Made by a program: the position numbers and the translations under genes. Source: Prado023 sp963706885 (GTDB lineage: Bacteria > Actinomycetota > Actinomycetes > S36-B12 > CAIYMF01). Taken from it: 64,000 bases of DNA. Below, piece after piece: positions 62,633 to 64,000 of the stretch. Below the pieces are notes generated by a model, which searched no databases, had not been told where the DNA came from, and saw only the letters and a list, made by a program, of their open reading frames with translations. The stretch's first letter is position 1; every line of letters starts with the position of its first letter. Location: NCBI GenBank assembly GCA_963706885.1, contig CAVPNX010000011.1, positions 17,311 to 81,310 of the forward strand, written 5' to 3'.

Positions 62633-63526
62633 ATGCACGACCAGAACATCAACCACGAGTTCCTCGACGGCGTACTCACCGGCGAGCGGGTGGACGTCTA
62701 CTACCACTTCGGGGTGGCCAGCGACGATCCGGTCCTCGACACCTTCCGCGACGTCCGCGCGATCATCCTGGCCGGATCCGGGGACCGGATCGACGAGTTC
62801 GCCCAGCGCTGGAGCGCCCTGCACGCCGATGCCCCGGTGGTGTCCCTGCCCAAGGAGGAGCGCTTCGTCACGCGCTACTGCGCCGGTGTGCTGTTCGCCT
62901 CCCACGGGATGGGCATGCCGAGCGCGTCGATCGCCGTCCAGGAGCTCATGCGGATGGTGTTCTTCCTCAAGGGCGGCGACCTCGACGCGATGTCCGAGGT
63001 GTTCTGGGCCCGGGTGGGGACCAGCGGTGGCGTGGGGCTTCCGGGCGGGACGGTCGTGGTCACGACCGAGGGTGTGATGGCCGACCTCGGGCCCTACCGG
63101 CTGCTGCAGGGCGGGTCGGGCGAGTACCGGTTCGACAGCACGTTCCCGCAGGACGTGGCGCAGGCGATCGTCGCCGCGAGCGCCGGCAGCGGAATCCCGG
63201 TCGAGATGGGCCGGACGGTGGCCGGCAACGAGTTCTTCCTGGAGCAGTTCCGCCTCGACGGCGCGGTATGCATGGAGACGCCCGAGTCGAAGATGGCGTG
63301 GCTGGAGTGGATCAACGCCGAGGGCGTGCGCAACATCGAGATGGAGGGCGCGATGCTCGCCGGCTACCTCAACCACTGGGGCTTCCCGAGGTTCGCGATG
63401 ATCTGCACCACGTTGCTCAACCGGCTCGAGGGGGACCAGGTGACGGCGTCGCACGCGGAGCTGCACTCGTACAGCGAGCGCTCCGGGGACGTGCTGTTCA
63501 ACTACCTGACCGCGACCCTGGGGTAG
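62633..63526 (+). CDS. Uridine-phosphorylase-like nucleoside phosphorylase
   Basis: The ATG has GGAGG 5 nt upstream; TAGCCT at 62578-62583 may be the -10. The 297-residue protein matches the PNP/UDP-phosphorylase superfamily, closest in style to the eukaryote-type uridine phosphorylase: YYHFGVASDDP near the start, SHGMGMPSASIAVQEL, WARVGTSGGVGLPGGTVVVT, and the purine/pyrimidine site NIEMEGAMLAGYLNHWG. It would cleave uridine to uracil and ribose-1-phosphate. It lies 3 nt before the SixA-like gene. Confidence 0.87.
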   Translation: MHDQNINHEFLDGVLTGERVDVYYHFGVASDDPVLDTFRDVRAIILAGSGDRIDEFAQRWSALHADAPVVSLPKEERFVTRYCAGVLFASHGMGMPSASIAVQELMRMVFFLKGGDLDAMSEVFWARVGTSGGVGLPGGTVVVTTEGVMADLGPYRLLQGGSGEYRFDSTFPQDVAQAIVAASAGSGIPVEMGRTVAGNEFFLEQFRLDGAVCMETPESKMAWLEWINAEGVRNIEMEGAMLAGYLNHWGFPRFAMICTTLLNRLEGDQVTASHAELHSYSERSGDVLFNYLTATLG

Positions 63527-63529
63527 GCG

Positions 63530-63997
63530 GTGGACATCTACCTGATGCAGCACGGCCAGGCGGCGCCGGCCGACGTCGATCCGGACCGCCCGCTGACCGC
63601 TGACGGGCGGCGCTCGGTGGAGCTGGTCGCCACACACGCGGCCGCGTGCGGGGTGCACGTCGACCGCATCGTGCACAGCGGCAAGCTGCGCGCCGAGCAG
63701 ACTGCCGGGATCCTCGCCGAGGCGCTGGGATGCGCTGCCGTGGACCAGGTCGATGGTCTGTCCCCGAACGCCGCAGTCCAGGCCGCGGCCGATGCGCTGG
63801 TCGACCCGACCCGGGCCGCGTCGCTGGCCATCGTCGGCCACCTGCCGTTCCTCGACCGGTTCGCAGCCCTCCTGGTGGCCGGCGACTGCACCGCGCAGGT
63901 GCTGGCCCTCCGCAACGCCGGGCTGGTGAAGCTCGTGCCTGCCGAGTGGGGCTTCGCGGTCGAGTGGGCGATCACCCCCGAGGTGGCACGGGGCTGA
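63530..63997 (+). CDS. sixA: SixA-like phosphohistidine phosphatase
   Basis: The GTG at 63530 follows the upstream stop by 3 nt. The 155-residue product is a short histidine-phosphatase-superfamily protein: IYLMQHGQA (the RHG motif with Gln in place of Arg), DRIVHSGKLRAEQTAGILAEAL and the second catalytic His in AIVGHLPFL. SixA enzymes dephosphorylate phosphohistidine in HPt domains or the PTS. The RHG-to-QHG change occurs in relatives and may lower activity. Confidence 0.85.
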   Translation: MDIYLMQHGQAAPADVDPDRPLTADGRRSVELVATHAAACGVHVDRIVHSGKLRAEQTAGILAEALGCAAVDQVDGLSPNAAVQAAADALVDPTRAASLAIVGHLPFLDRFAALLVAGDCTAQVLALRNAGLVKLVPAEWGFAVEWAITPEVARG

Positions 63998-64000
63998 GCC

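Noticed and set aside
1..64000. CRISPR arrays, tRNA or rRNA genes, insertion sequences
   Set aside because: I saw no regularly spaced repeats, no tRNA-like cloverleaf or CCA end in the gaps, no rRNA sequence, and no transposase ORF. A covariance-model scan would be needed to exclude small RNAs.

Overview
The window is high-GC DNA (roughly 70% or more) with dense, often 4-nt-overlapping genes, frequent GTG starts, a DUF222/HNH nuclease tail, an actinobacterial-type tad pilus operon and a BTAD regulator. All of this points to a member of the Actinomycetota; I cannot name a genus from the sequence. At least eight genes are broken by single-base indels that leave coherent family sequence on both sides. 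In every case the corrected length is an exact multiple of three, so I read them as residual assembly errors (long-read style) and annotate each as one gene.

Layout. 0-12.3 kb: HNH nuclease tail, MetA-type homoserine O-acetyltransferase, a 55-aa ORF, GNAT and CDF cation-efflux genes, a DEAD-box RNA helicase, two DUF202 membrane proteins, an FAD amine-oxidase-like enzyme, a three-gene operon (GPH-type symporter, PLP decarboxylase, unknown protein) and a lipoprotein with a beta-propeller-like body. 12.4-16.3 kb (minus): a class-III aminotransferase, a kinase-like unknown and a DAO-type FAD oxidoreductase. 16.4-23.7 kb: a secreted protein sharing its C-terminal domain with the lipoprotein, a C69 dipeptidase, an AMIN-like/GerMN protein and four proteins of unknown function around a 0.5-kb intergenic region full of TTGCC/GGCAA half-sites.

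24.0-33.9 kb is a complete-looking tad (Flp pilus) operon: CpaB/RcpC-like SAF protein, CpaE-like ATPase, TadA, TadB, TadC, Flp pilin, two TadE-like pseudopilins, a TadG-like protein and a membrane-anchored LysM-BTAD regulator. No prepilin peptidase is in the window. 34.2-44.8 kb holds housekeeping and accessory genes: amidase, a saccharopine-dehydrogenase-like membrane enzyme, YccF, an ABC exporter with a fused double permease, YihY/BrkB, a K+ channel with RCK domain, a membrane protein coupled to an isoaspartyl methyltransferase, and a class-I methyltransferase.

44.85-62.5 kb is the most unusual region and my candidate for an undescribed system. A LuxR-type regulator and a HET-C/zinc-phospholipase-C-like protein with a PLAT-like domain are transcribed leftward. 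Diverging from them are three giant proteins (2478, 1215 and about 1057 aa) without signal peptides: one with an OmpA-like module and a DUF6603-like core, one beta-rich with an Fn3-like segment, and one ending in a degenerate phospholipase-D fold. The window closes with a uridine-phosphorylase-like enzyme and a SixA-like phosphatase.

A further genome-scale signal: about a dozen first-of-operon genes lack a Shine-Dalgarno sequence and instead carry a -10-like hexamer (xAnnnT, best TACCGT) exactly 6-7 nt before the start codon, as expected for leaderless mRNAs.
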